Assembly (NCBI RefSeq): GCF_002113375.1
Contig: NZ_NEHO01000015.1
Coordinates: forward strand, 62,001-126,000
Direction of reading: 5' to 3'
DNA: 64,000 nt
From: Pseudomonas sp. R37(2017)
Lineage (GTDB): Bacteria > Pseudomonadota > Gammaproteobacteria > Pseudomonadales > Pseudomonadaceae
The position numbers were made by a program, and so were the translations under genes. The notes under the pieces are model-generated. The model had not been told where the DNA came from, ran no database searches, and worked only from the letters and a program-made list of their open reading frames with translations. The number at the start of each line of letters is the position of its first letter. Position 1 is the stretch's first letter. Of this stretch, positions 17,127 through 26,320 are shown one piece after another.

Positions 17127-18071
17127 TCAGCAAAGTTCCAGCTGCCGCCGATAAGGCAAGTCCGGCCCGGTTTTGCTACACGTCAACGCCGCCGCCTGCA
17201 CCGCGAACGCCAGCATGCTGTCGATCTGCTCGCGACTGAGTTGCTTCGCACCCTCCACCGAGTCCAACTGCTGTTCGGTCAGCCAGGTAATCAGTGCCGC
17301 CTGAAAGGTGTCGCCTGCGCCCACGGTGTCAGCGATTTTTACCGTACAGGCAGGGGCCGACCACGAACCATGAGCCCGGCTGAACACGCTCGCGCCTTCA
17401 CCGCCACGGGTCAGGAACACCAACTGACAGCGATACTGCAACCAGCCCTCTATCACTTGCGCCGGATCCTGGTCCGGGTACAGCAGATGCAGGTCCTCGT
17501 CGCTGACCTTGATCAGATCGGCCAGTTCTACCAGCGTTGCGATCCGCGCGCGCCACAGGTCAATGTCGGGTTGCGGATTCAGGCGCACGTTCGGATCGAG
17601 GCTGATCAGGCGTTTGCCGCTTTCCCGACGCACCAGCGCCAACAGCGTGTCGGCAATCGGTTGCACCACCAGGGAGAACGAACCGATGTGCAAGCCACGC
17701 ACTTCAGATCCCAGTGTCGGCAGGTGTTCCGGTTTCAATTGTCGGTCCGCGCAACCTTCACCGCGGAAACTGTACTGCGGCGAGCCATTGGCCCCGACCG
17801 CGACCATCGCCAGGGTGGTCGGCGCGGCGAAATCCAGCAGGTAGTCAAGGCGCACGCCTTCATCTTGCAGCACCTGCAACAGGCGCCGACCCAGATAGTC
17901 GGTGGACAACCCGGCCAACAGCGCCGAGTCCACGCCCAACCGGCGCAAGCCCACCGCCACATTGAACGGCGAGCCACCGGCGACGGCCTTGAAATTCACT
18001 CTGGACACCAGACCGCCGGCGTCGTTTTCACTGAAAAAATCGAACAGCGCTTCGCCACACACCAGGTACAT
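17127..18071 (-). CDS. PfkB-family carbohydrate (fructo)kinase
   Basis: A 314-residue ribokinase-fold protein. The N-terminal GGSPFNVAVGLRRLG segment and the C-terminal ATP/anion-hole signature DTVGAGDTFQAAL (Asp as catalytic base) are intact. It starts MYLVCGEALFDFF, like the fructokinases of Pseudomonas polyol operons, but no polyol transport or dehydrogenase genes are adjacent here, so fructose as substrate is likely but not shown by context. Confidence 0.87.
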   Translation of the reverse strand: MYLVCGEALFDFFSENDAGGLVSRVNFKAVAGGSPFNVAVGLRRLGVDSALLAGLSTDYLGRRLLQVLQDEGVRLDYLLDFAAPTTLAMVAVGANGSPQYSFRGEGCADRQLKPEHLPTLGSEVRGLHIGSFSLVVQPIADTLLALVRRESGKRLISLDPNVRLNPQPDIDLWRARIATLVELADLIKVSDEDLHLLYPDQDPAQVIEGWLQYRCQLVFLTRGGEGASVFSRAHGSWSAPACTVKIADTVGAGDTFQAALITWLTEQQLDSVEGAKQLSREQIDSMLAFAVQAAALTCSKTGPDLPYRRQLELC

Positions 18072-18149
18072 AGTTGTTCACTCTTCAAAGGGTTGCGACA
18101 GGCTGCGGCTTTGTAAGCCATTGTGGCGTAGCAGGTCCAGCCCTTGACC

Positions 18150-18569
18150 TTAATGAGGCGCTCGTACCTGGATTGACTCGATCGACATGGGTTGTTCGGT
18201 GGCCAATCTGAACTGCACGAAGAATCTTCCACTCGCATCGGCTTTGGCACCTTCAATCACATACAAACTGTGCTGTTGGAAGGGCAGCCCCTTGATCTCG
18301 CCGACACCAGCGGGATGCGTAGCAATCAATGTTTCACCGGGAAAAAGACCGCGGAGGCGGATCAGCACCCGTACACCAACCGACGGCGGCAGCTGCTGCC
18401 CAAAATCCCGCTGGGCATGGGTTGAAAACCAGCAGTTCGTGTTGCTGATTTCATCGTGTTTTATTTCACCTTCGCCCGTCCAGCCCCGGGTTTCTCCCGG
18501 CGTGTCGAAGCGTGCGTATTCGTCGATGTTGGTTGGAGTGACGGAATCTTGCGAGGGCTTGGGGCACAT
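18150..18569 (-). CDS. Uncharacterised 139-residue protein
   Basis: No signal peptide and no recognised domain. The second half is rich in beta-type segments (VRVLIRLRGLFPGETLIAT, HSLYVIEGA, GRFFVQFRLA), suggesting a small beta-sandwich. Two Cys are present. It ends 78 bases before the sugar kinase on the same strand, so co-transcription is possible. It lacks a strong ribosome binding site. Confidence 0.6.
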   Translation of the reverse strand: MCPKPSQDSVTPTNIDEYARFDTPGETRGWTGEGEIKHDEISNTNCWFSTHAQRDFGQQLPPSVGVRVLIRLRGLFPGETLIATHPAGVGEIKGLPFQQHSLYVIEGAKADASGRFFVQFRLATEQPMSIESIQVRAPH

Positions 18570-18709
18570 GGTCAGAGGTCTCGATGTGGATGGCTGGGTT
18601 GCTGCGAGCTTGGATAACCCATTACGGCCAAACCACTGTCAAAACTACCAGTTCCGACCAGCGGCTATCCTTGGTTTCGCTCAGATAGTCGCTGTATCAG
18701 GACTTGCTA

Positions 18710-18743
18710 ATTGATGGACAAGCCGTTGTGGTCGTCCATCAAT
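18710..18743. repeat. 10-bp inverted repeat in an intergenic gap
   Basis: ATTGATGGAC and GTCCATCAAT form a perfect ten-pair stem with a 14-base loop. It lies in the 337-base gap (18570-18906) between the unknown 139-residue gene and the PI-PLC-like gene. No T-run follows on either strand. It could be an operator or RNA hairpin. Nothing else is recognised in the gap. Confidence 0.45.
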
Positions 18744-18906
18744 TCGCAGGAAGGGTCGTTGACTCTGATGGTGCGGGTCATGTCGGCACACGTTTCCTGT
18801 TATCGTGGCCTGATCATGCCTCCTGTGGAGAGATTAATGCCAGATGGCGATGCCGGGATACTCGACAATAACGCTTTCAGCGTACTTCCCTCGGAAGACT
18901 TTGGAA

Positions 18907-19776
18907 CTAACTGGCTCTTCTCGCCTTTATCAAACTAGCGACCCGGCAGAAGGCAACCAGCTTCGATTCCTCCATGAAATCGACATTGATAATATTGCAC
19001 TTTTCGCTGGAAGTATGGGTAGCGGGATCAAACCAGGTTTCAAGCTCATCATGGATATCGACGGGGCCTCCAAGCTTCGAGTAGCTCGTGGCGGACAGTG
19101 ACCACAGGGTGGAGCGGGGAGGTGGAGACTTCAATACGTTGTAGATATGCTGCTCCAGTTCCTTGACGTTCGTGTCGTCAATGCCGCTCCATTTGTGTTC
19201 GATTTTCTTGCAGAACCAGTCGGGATCCAACTGCGGATGTTCTTGGGCCGTTACCAGAACCCGCTGCTCGCTGCTGGCTTTCTTGAGCATGCCAAGTGTA
19301 AGGCCGCTATTTTTGGCCGGGATTATTCTCTTGCCAAGGTAACGCAGCATCATCTCGTTGAAGAGCCCGAAATCGAATGGTTGTTTTCCGTCCTTGAGTT
19401 CGTGAAAGTCCAGAACCACAAACTCGTCAGGGTTGTCGCGCAAAAACAGATTTACCGCTGCGAATAAGGCCAGCACGTTACGAGATGAGCGATAACCATT
19501 GTGCTGAAATCGAAACTTTTCAAACTCTATGGCCTCACCGTCGAAATCCAGTCTTAAATCCAGTGCCCGGGAGCCGTATTTGAGCTGTGCAGCGAACGAG
19601 TCGTGCTGACAGGCCAGCCAGTGCGGGCCAGGTATTAGTGCATAACTGGCTTGCAAGTCGCACCCTGCGTTGTGTGTTCCTGGAAGTGTAAGTTCGGTAA
19701 GCGACAAACTATCAAGTTCCGGCGTGGCGCTCATCCAGTTGTTGAGCGCATAATTGTCTTGGCTCGTATTAGTCAT
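18907..19776 (-). CDS. PI-PLC X-domain-like phosphodiesterase
   Basis: A 289-residue protein with the PLC-like TIM-barrel start LTELTLPGTHNAG (catalytic-type His35), the second His in RFQHNGYR (His92), and GSRALDLRLDF and EFVVLDFHEL strands. The family hydrolyses phosphoinositides or related phosphodiesters. No signal peptide is visible, so export would need another route. GC content is lower than in the neighbours, suggesting acquisition. AAGGA precedes the ATG. Confidence 0.82.
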   Translation of the reverse strand: MTNTSQDNYALNNWMSATPELDSLSLTELTLPGTHNAGCDLQASYALIPGPHWLACQHDSFAAQLKYGSRALDLRLDFDGEAIEFEKFRFQHNGYRSSRNVLALFAAVNLFLRDNPDEFVVLDFHELKDGKQPFDFGLFNEMMLRYLGKRIIPAKNSGLTLGMLKKASSEQRVLVTAQEHPQLDPDWFCKKIEHKWSGIDDTNVKELEQHIYNVLKSPPPRSTLWSLSATSYSKLGGPVDIHDELETWFDPATHTSSEKCNIINVDFMEESKLVAFCRVASLIKARRAS

Positions 19777-19882
19777 GAATGCATCCTTGCATTGATTGAA
19801 GAGTAAGAAGTTGCAGCAACCTGATATTGGTTGGCAGCGATCAATTATTTTTCCGGCGGTTGTGCATGGTCAATCATTAACT

Positions 19883-21184
19883 TCATGCGGGATGTTGATT
19901 ACGGTTCTTCGCCTCAATCCATTGCGCCATGTATTGAGTGCTTTTGTGATGGTGATGCCGCAGCATGCTGCCGGTGAAGTTATCCCGCCTGATATCTGCC
20001 ATATCCCGTTGGCAATCGAGCAGCCTCTGGATCAGGGCCGGGCCATGAACAGATTTCTGGTAACGGCCGGTCAGCAGTGCCTGCGCTGTTGCCTGCGCAT
20101 CGAGCCATAGTGTCTTGTCGCTGTAGAGTTGCACGCAGTGATCGGCGAATTCTCGCGCCGAATGGGTCACGGCGCCGGGCCATGCCTCGTCGCCGTACAT
20201 GGCTTCCGCTCCCACGGGTGTCGTGACATTGGGCGTGCCGCAGAGCATTGCATCGACGATCTTGCCCTTGATCCCCGCGCCGAATCGCAATGGCGCCAGG
20301 CACACTCGGGTCGCCGACATGACTTGCAGGGCGTCTTCGGCCCAGTTCATTACATGAAACCCCTGTGCCGCATTGTGCAGCGCCGTCGCCTTGGGCGGCG
20401 TATAGGCACCGTAGATGTGCAATTGCGCGTCAGGCAACTGCGCACGGATCAATGGCCAGATCGCGGTTTTCAGCCAGAGCACCGCGTCCCAGTTCGGCGC
20501 GTGACGGAAGTTGCCAATGTGCAGGAAATGCTCGCGTTGCTCGAAGGGCAGGGGTGGTTCGCTCGGCAGGTCGACCATCAGCGGGCACCAATGCAAAAGT
20601 GTGCGCGGCACCTTGAATTGCTCGACCAGCAATTCGATTTCCACTTCGGAAACCATCAGCGTCAAGTCGCAACGATAAAACGAGGCGATCTCGCGCTTCG
20701 CCAGGTCGGTAGGGGCCATGTGTTCAAATTCTTCACGCTCTGCCGGGGCGAACAAGTCGCTGAAGTCATTGTTGTCCTCACTGGCCTTCAAACGCTCCTT
20801 GAGGCGTTGGTGCCGACCATGCCTGAGACTTTGCAGGTCGCAACTTTCGAGCACGCGCAAGGCATCGGGACAATGCTTTTCGACACGCCAGCCGAACTGC
20901 TCCTCCATCATGAATTGATCGAACAACACGATGTCCGGCGCCAGTTCGCTGATGAACGCGTCGAAACTGCTGTTGTTCAGCTCGATGGGCACTTCGTGTA
21001 TGCCCATCGCTGTCAGGTCTGCACGTTGTTCGCCGAAGCCCGCCGGGCTGCTGAACGTGATGTCCCAGCCCTGTTGCAGGAAAACTTCGAGAATTTGCAT
21101 GACATGCCCGCTGGCCGCGGAAGAGCGGGGCTCAGGCCAGACGTAACCAATGACCAGGACTTTGGTTGCGTGGGGCTCGATCAT
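19883..21184 (-). CDS. Glycosyltransferase (GT4-like)
   Basis: A 433-residue GT-B-fold protein. The N-terminal domain starts with VLVIGYVWPEPRSSAASGH. The C-terminal domain has HIGNFRHAPNWDAVLWL and the donor-site region CLAPLRFGAGIKGKIVDAML, with GTPNVTTPVGAE, typical of family 4 enzymes. A final 40 residues are His/Gln-rich. Acceptor and donor are unknown; no other polysaccharide genes are nearby. A start 38 codons upstream is possible but has no family similarity. Confidence 0.82.
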   Translation of the reverse strand: MIEPHATKVLVIGYVWPEPRSSAASGHVMQILEVFLQQGWDITFSSPAGFGEQRADLTAMGIHEVPIELNNSSFDAFISELAPDIVLFDQFMMEEQFGWRVEKHCPDALRVLESCDLQSLRHGRHQRLKERLKASEDNNDFSDLFAPAEREEFEHMAPTDLAKREIASFYRCDLTLMVSEVEIELLVEQFKVPRTLLHWCPLMVDLPSEPPLPFEQREHFLHIGNFRHAPNWDAVLWLKTAIWPLIRAQLPDAQLHIYGAYTPPKATALHNAAQGFHVMNWAEDALQVMSATRVCLAPLRFGAGIKGKIVDAMLCGTPNVTTPVGAEAMYGDEAWPGAVTHSAREFADHCVQLYSDKTLWLDAQATAQALLTGRYQKSVHGPALIQRLLDCQRDMADIRRDNFTGSMLRHHHHKSTQYMAQWIEAKNRNQHPA

Positions 21185-21257
21185 GTACGGGAGTTCCTTG
21201 AAGCGAAGACAGGATAGGGGCAAAAAGTCGCGCATTAAACCACAGCGCAGCGCAGGG

Positions 21258-21620
21258 TTACCCGAGAATGCTGTTGACCTTGTCGCGCAACTGATCAATG
21301 GAGAAGGGTTTGCCGATCACGTGCATGTCGGCAGGGACTTCGAGGCTTTCGGCATAACCGCTGGCAAACAGGATGGGCAGGTTGGGGCGGATCGTGCGGG
21401 CGAGGGTGGCCAGTTTGCGGCCGTCCATGACCGGCAGGCCAACATCAGTCATCATCAGGTCAATGTGTTGGTTCACGTTCTTGAGTTTCTCCAGCGCCTT
21501 TTCGCTGCCTTCGACTTCCAGCACCTGGAAGTCCAGTTCCTCGAGTACATCGACGATCAGCATGCGCACGATGGCATCGTCTTCGACGATCAGGATGACG
21601 GGGGTGTTGGCGGATGACAT
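21258..21620 (-). CDS. Single-domain response regulator (CheY-like)
   Basis: A 120-residue receiver with acidic pocket EDD at residues 13-15, phospho-acceptor Asp59 in MMTDVGLPVMDG, and the conserved Lys in VIGKPFS. There is no output domain. It is divergent from the large hybrid kinase 235 bases away and may exchange phosphate with it. It ends 73 bases before the glycosyltransferase start on the same strand. Confidence 0.9.
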   Translation of the reverse strand: MSSANTPVILIVEDDAIVRMLIVDVLEELDFQVLEVEGSEKALEKLKNVNQHIDLMMTDVGLPVMDGRKLATLARTIRPNLPILFASGYAESLEVPADMHVIGKPFSIDQLRDKVNSILG

Positions 21621-21855
21621 GGTCGAATTCCCGAAAAAGTTGGCGTTGGCGGTCGCTGGAAATCACCGGCCTCTTGCATCAGTAAATGACGAATCCCGAC
21701 AAGTTCCCAAGGTGATGTAAAAAAAGAAACCAGTGCAGGTCCGCAAAGATAACCCGAGGTTTTGCGCAGGCGCGAAAACATGGCAGAAAATTGGATCAAT
21801 GTGGCGGTTTTGGGGCAAACTCCCCGCATCCTGACAGCTCGACAAGGACCGCCCC

Positions 21856-24800
21856 ATGAGCACTGTGTCTTCGGTTGATGAGCAACGATTCCGTAAACTC
21901 CTGAGCCGCAACATCAGCCTGCCGCTGGGGCTGGGTCTTGTCAGTGCCGTGTTCTTCGTGTCGCTGATCACCTATTTGCTGTCGACGATCCAATGGGTGG
22001 GACACACCGACCGGGTGATCAATAACGCCAATGAAGCGGTCAAACTGACCGTTGACCTGGAAACCGGGATGCGCGGTTTCCTGCTCAGTGGCGACGAACA
22101 TTTCCTCGATCCCTACGAAACCGCCAAGCCGCGGATTGCCGTGGCCCTCAACTCCCTGCTCGAACTGACCGCCGATAACCCGGTGCAAACCGACCGTTTG
22201 CTGCGCTTGCAGGCATTGCACCAGGAGTGGGCCAGCTATGCGCAGTCGATGATCGATCTACAACGCAGCGGTGGTGATGTTCGCTCCGCGGTCAAGGCCG
22301 GGCGCGGCAAACGCCTGACCGATGACATTCGCCAGCAGTTCGAGGACGTGATCGATACCGAGCAGCAACTGCGCGCAACGCGCAATGGTGAAGTGCAACG
22401 TACCACGGTCATGAGCATCAGCCTCTATCTGTTGTTCATCGCCGGCGTCAGTGGCTTGCTGGCGTATGTCGGGCGCCGCGATTTGCTCAACCTTTCGCAA
22501 GACTACAGCGTCAATCTCGCGGCCCAACAAGCCAGCGCCGGTCGCCTGGAGCAACAGGCCTGGCTGCGCAACGGCCAGACCCAACTCGCCGAGCAGCTAT
22601 TGGGGCAACTGAGCTTGAGCCTCCTGGGGCGCAACATCCTGCATTTCTGCGCGCAGTACCTTGGCAGCGCCGTGGCGGCTATTTATGTGCGCGAAGACCA
22701 CGGCGGACTCAAGCGCATCGCCACCTACGGTTTTTCTCGTGAGCAGGAGGAACGTGAACAGCAGATCTACAGCGAAGAAGGCATTGTCGGACAGGTGGCT
22801 CAGCAGGCTCGGCTGATTCGCCTGGACGAGGTTCCCGAGGATTATTTCAAGGTCAGCTCCGGCCTCGGTGATGGTTTGCCGCGCAGTGTGCTGGTGGTGC
22901 CAACCAGCGACGACGACCGGGTCAACGGCGTGATCGAGTTGGGCTTTCTGCGTCCACTGACGGACCGTGACATTGAATTGCTTGAGCTGATCGCCGGCAA
23001 CATCGGCACCTCGATCGAAGCTGCGCGCTATCGCCAGCGATTGCAGGAGGTGTTGACCGAAACCCAGCAACTCAATGAAGAATTGCAGGTTCAGCAGGAA
23101 GAACTCAAGACCGCCAACGAAGAGCTCGAAGAGCAGTCGCGGGTACTCAAGGAGTCCCAGGCGCACCTGGAAATCCAGCAGGTGGAACTGGAGCAGACCA
23201 ACGAACAACTCGCCGATCAGGCGCAAATACTGGCCGAGCAACGCGACGCCATGGACCTGAAAAACGCCGAACTCAACCAGGCCCGGATCCAGCTCGAAGA
23301 ACGCGCCGAAGAGTTGCAGCGCTCGAGCAAGTACAAGTCCGAATTCCTCGCCAACATGTCCCACGAATTGCGCACACCGCTTAACAGCTCGTTGATCCTG
23401 GCCAAGCTGCTGGCAGAAAACCCCGAGGAAAACCTCAGTGACGAGCAGGTCAAGTTCGCCGAGTCGATCTATAGCGCCGGCAATGACTTGCTCAACCTGA
23501 TCAATGACATCCTGGACATTTCCAAGGTCGAGGCCGGCAAACTGGACATCCGCCCGCAGAACACCAGCGTCACGCGACTGGTGGAGGGATTGCGCGGGAT
23601 GTTCCATCCCTTGGCCACGGACAAGCAGCTGGATTTCCGGCTCGATATACAGGACGGCGCGCCGCAGATGCTGTTCACCGACCCCCAGCGCCTGGAGCAG
23701 GTCCTGAAGAACCTGTTGTCCAACGCCGTGAAATTCACTGAAAGCGGTAGCGTCAGCCTGTCCGTCGCCACAGTGCCGAACGACGGCGTCGCCTTCAGCG
23801 TGGGTGATTCCGGGATTGGCATTGCACCGGATCAGCACGAAAGCATCTTCGAAGCGTTCCGTCAGGCCGATGGCACCACCAATCGACGTTATGGCGGCAC
23901 CGGGCTGGGCTTGTCGATCTCCCGTGATCTGGCAGCCTTGCTCGGCGGCTCCATCAGCGTGACCAGCACGCCGGGGCAGGGCAGTGTGTTCACCCTGGTA
24001 CTGCCTCAGCAGTATGTGGAACCGGGCGATGTGCCTGTCGAACCGATGCGAGCGGCGCCAGTGGCGGCTGCCCCGAGTGTATTGCCACCCGCATTGTCGC
24101 CGCTGGTAGCCGAGGTCGACATTGCGCGGTTCGATGACGACCGCAACAAGGGGCCGTTTACCGGCCGTTGCATTCTGGTGGTGGAGGATGAGGCGAACTT
24201 TGCGCGCATCCTCTACGACCTTGCCCACGAACTGGGATATCAGTGCCTGGTGGCCCACGGTGCCGATGAAGGTTATGAGCTGGCCAAGGCCTTTATCCCC
24301 GATGCGATCCTGCTGGACATGCGCCTCCCGGATCATTCCGGCCTGACCGTGTTGCAACGCCTGAAGGAACACGCCGAAACCCGGCACATACCGGTACACG
24401 TGATTTCCGTCGAAGACCGGGTCGAAGCGGCGATGCACATGGGTGCAATCGGCTATGCGGTCAAACCGACCACCCGCGAGGAACTCAAGGATGTGTTCGC
24501 ACGCCTTGAAGCCAAGTTGACACAGAAGGTCAAGCGCGTGCTGCTGGTCGAGGACGATGACTTGCAGCGCGACAGCATTGCCCGCCTGATCGGCGACGAT
24601 GACATCGAGATCACTGCCGTTGGCCTGGCTCAGAAGGCGCTGGACCTGCTGCGCACGTCCGTTTTCGATTGCATGATCATCGACCTCAAACTGCCGGACA
24701 TGCTCGGCAACGACTTGCTCAAGCGCATGTCCACCGAAGACATCTGCTCCTTTCCACCGGTCATCGTCTATACCGGGCGCAACCTGACCCGGGATGAAGA

Positions 24801-25347
24801 GGTGGAACTTCGCAGGTATTCGCGCTCGATCATCATCAAGGGTGCACGCTCGCCAGAGCGGTTGCTGGACGAGGTCACGCTTTTTCTGCACAAAGTCGAA
24901 TCTCGGTTGTCCCATGAGCGGCAGAAGATGCTCAAGGTTGCCCGCAGCCGCGACAAGGTCTTCGAGGGCCGCAAGGTGCTGCTGGTGGATGACGATGTGC
25001 GCAACATTTTCGCCCTCACCAGCGCGCTGGAGCAAAAGGGCGCAGTCGTGGTCATTGGCCGCAACGGCCGCGAAGCGATTGAACGATTGAATGAGGTCGA
25101 GGACATCGACGTGGTGTTGATGGACGTGATGATGCCGGAAATGGATGGTTTTGAAGCCACCGTCGAAATCCGCAAGGACCCGCGCTGGCGCAAGCTGCCG
25201 ATCATTGCGGTGACGGCCAAGGCCATGAAGGACGATCAGGAGCGCTGCCTGCAGGTCGGCGCCAACGATTACCTGGCCAAGCCCATCGACCTGGATCGTC
25301 TGTTTTCACTGATTCGTGTGTGGTTACCGAAGATGGAACGCATTTAG
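21856..25347 (+). CDS. CHASE3-GAF hybrid histidine kinase with three receiver domains
   Basis: A 1163-residue membrane sensor. Order: TM1 (about 18-40), CHASE3-type periplasmic helices (45-185), TM2 (190-212), GAF (about 250-390), a Glu/Gln-rich coiled coil (395-490), HisKA with His503 in NMSHELRTP, HATPase (NLLSNAVKFTE, GDSGIGI, GGTGLGLSI), then receivers with Asp821 (LLDMRLP), Asp943 (IIDLKLP) and Asp1090 (LMDVMMP). It heads an operon with CheR, a CheB remnant, a receiver-kinase and a receiver; the cheR start overlaps its stop by one base. The signal is unknown. Confidence 0.92.
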   Translation: MSTVSSVDEQRFRKLLSRNISLPLGLGLVSAVFFVSLITYLLSTIQWVGHTDRVINNANEAVKLTVDLETGMRGFLLSGDEHFLDPYETAKPRIAVALNSLLELTADNPVQTDRLLRLQALHQEWASYAQSMIDLQRSGGDVRSAVKAGRGKRLTDDIRQQFEDVIDTEQQLRATRNGEVQRTTVMSISLYLLFIAGVSGLLAYVGRRDLLNLSQDYSVNLAAQQASAGRLEQQAWLRNGQTQLAEQLLGQLSLSLLGRNILHFCAQYLGSAVAAIYVREDHGGLKRIATYGFSREQEEREQQIYSEEGIVGQVAQQARLIRLDEVPEDYFKVSSGLGDGLPRSVLVVPTSDDDRVNGVIELGFLRPLTDRDIELLELIAGNIGTSIEAARYRQRLQEVLTETQQLNEELQVQQEELKTANEELEEQSRVLKESQAHLEIQQVELEQTNEQLADQAQILAEQRDAMDLKNAELNQARIQLEERAEELQRSSKYKSEFLANMSHELRTPLNSSLILAKLLAENPEENLSDEQVKFAESIYSAGNDLLNLINDILDISKVEAGKLDIRPQNTSVTRLVEGLRGMFHPLATDKQLDFRLDIQDGAPQMLFTDPQRLEQVLKNLLSNAVKFTESGSVSLSVATVPNDGVAFSVGDSGIGIAPDQHESIFEAFRQADGTTNRRYGGTGLGLSISRDLAALLGGSISVTSTPGQGSVFTLVLPQQYVEPGDVPVEPMRAAPVAAAPSVLPPALSPLVAEVDIARFDDDRNKGPFTGRCILVVEDEANFARILYDLAHELGYQCLVAHGADEGYELAKAFIPDAILLDMRLPDHSGLTVLQRLKEHAETRHIPVHVISVEDRVEAAMHMGAIGYAVKPTTREELKDVFARLEAKLTQKVKRVLLVEDDDLQRDSIARLIGDDDIEITAVGLAQKALDLLRTSVFDCMIIDLKLPDMLGNDLLKRMSTEDICSFPPVIVYTGRNLTRDEEVELRRYSRSIIIKGARSPERLLDEVTLFLHKVESRLSHERQKMLKVARSRDKVFEGRKVLLVDDDVRNIFALTSALEQKGAVVVIGRNGREAIERLNEVEDIDVVLMDVMMPEMDGFEATVEIRKDPRWRKLPIIAVTAKAMKDDQERCLQVGANDYLAKPIDLDRLFSLIRVWLPKMERI

Positions 25348-26180
25348 TGGAGCGCAACCTTTCAGTTGAGCGAAACAGCGAAATCGAATTGCGCTTGTTG
25401 ATCGAGGCGATCTACCTCAAGTACAGCTACGATTTTCGCGACTACTCCAGCGCATCGATCAAGCGCCGAGTCAATCATGCGTTGAGCCAGTTCGAGTGCA
25501 ATACCATCTCGGCGTTGCAGGAAAAGGTTTTGCACGACCCCGCCGCGTTCATGCAACTGCTGCAATTGCTGACCATTCCCGTCAGCGAGATGTTTCGCGA
25601 CCCTTCGCACTTCCTGGCCATGCGCAGGGAAGTGGTGCCGCTGTTGCGCACCTACCCCTCGATCAAGATCTGGATCGCCGGATGCAGCACCGGTGAAGAG
25701 GTGTATTCAATGGCCATTCTGTTGCGCGAAGAGGGCCTGCTCGACCGTACGATCATTTACGCCACCGACATCAACCCGCGCTCTCTGGAAAAAGCCAAGC
25801 AAGGGATTTTCTCGATGGAGAATGTCCGCGCCTACACTGCCAATTATCAGCAGGCCGGTGGCCGGTGTTCGTTTGCCGACTACTATACGGCGGCCTATGG
25901 GTACGCGATTTTCGACAGGACATTGCGCGAGAACGTTACCTTCGCCGACCACAGCCTGGCAACGGACAGTGTATTTTCAGAAACACAATTAATTTCATGT
26001 CGCAATGTATTGATTTACTTCAATAAAAAACTTCAGGATCGGGCGTTCGAGTTGTTTCACGAGTCCCTTTGCCATCGCGGGTTCCTGGTGTTGGGCAGCA
26101 AGGAAACCCCTGATTTCTCGGCCTTCGGCAATCAGTTCGAGCCGTTGGTCAAACAGGAGCGGATTTACCGAAAATCATGA
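25347..26180 (+). CDS. CheR-type methyltransferase
   Basis: A 277-residue CheR family protein: N-terminal helical domain (SSASIKRRVNHALSQF), SAM motif IWIAGCSTGEEVYSMA, and SETQLISCRNVLIYF near the C-terminus. CheR enzymes methylate glutamates; here the Glu/Gln-rich coiled coil of the hybrid kinase is a possible target. The GTG start shares one base with the kinase stop (TAGTG). The longer frame upstream lies inside the kinase gene. The stop overlaps the CheB remnant start by four bases. Confidence 0.9.
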   Translation: MERNLSVERNSEIELRLLIEAIYLKYSYDFRDYSSASIKRRVNHALSQFECNTISALQEKVLHDPAAFMQLLQLLTIPVSEMFRDPSHFLAMRREVVPLLRTYPSIKIWIAGCSTGEEVYSMAILLREEGLLDRTIIYATDINPRSLEKAKQGIFSMENVRAYTANYQQAGGRCSFADYYTAAYGYAIFDRTLRENVTFADHSLATDSVFSETQLISCRNVLIYFNKKLQDRAFELFHESLCHRGFLVLGSKETPDFSAFGNQFEPLVKQERIYRKS

Positions 26181-26320
26181 ACAGTGCAACGGGATTGCCA
26201 GCGATCGAAGCCAATGTCATCGGTGCCTGCGCCGGTGGCGTGGAGGCGCTGCCGAACATCCTCGGGTCGCTGCGGGTCATCGGTCGTCTGCTTGTCGAGT
26301 TGGAACGAACTCCATGTTGA
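26177..26320 (+). pseudogene. Remnant of cheB methylesterase (internal deletion)
   Basis: A 47-codon open frame. Residues 8-32 match the start of a stand-alone CheB domain (LPAIEANVIGACAGGVEAL), and the last 14 match its end (IGRLLVELER). The roughly 150 residues between are missing, including the catalytic His and Asp. The nucleophile position in the usual GASxGG loop is Cys (GACAGG). It keeps four-base and seven-base overlaps with cheR and the next gene, so the deletion stayed in frame and left coupling intact. The family comparison is from memory. Confidence 0.75.

Noticed and set aside
22597..25035. 812-codon open frame antisense to the hybrid kinase
   Set aside because: A by-product of GC-rich codon use in the kinase gene; composition is His/Gln/Val-rich and not protein-like.
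26216..26284. GTCATCGGT repeated 60 bases apart as the recombination site of the cheB deletion
   Set aside because: Both copies lie within the remnant and encode ordinary Val-Ile-Gly; the deletion junction cannot be placed there without an intact relative.
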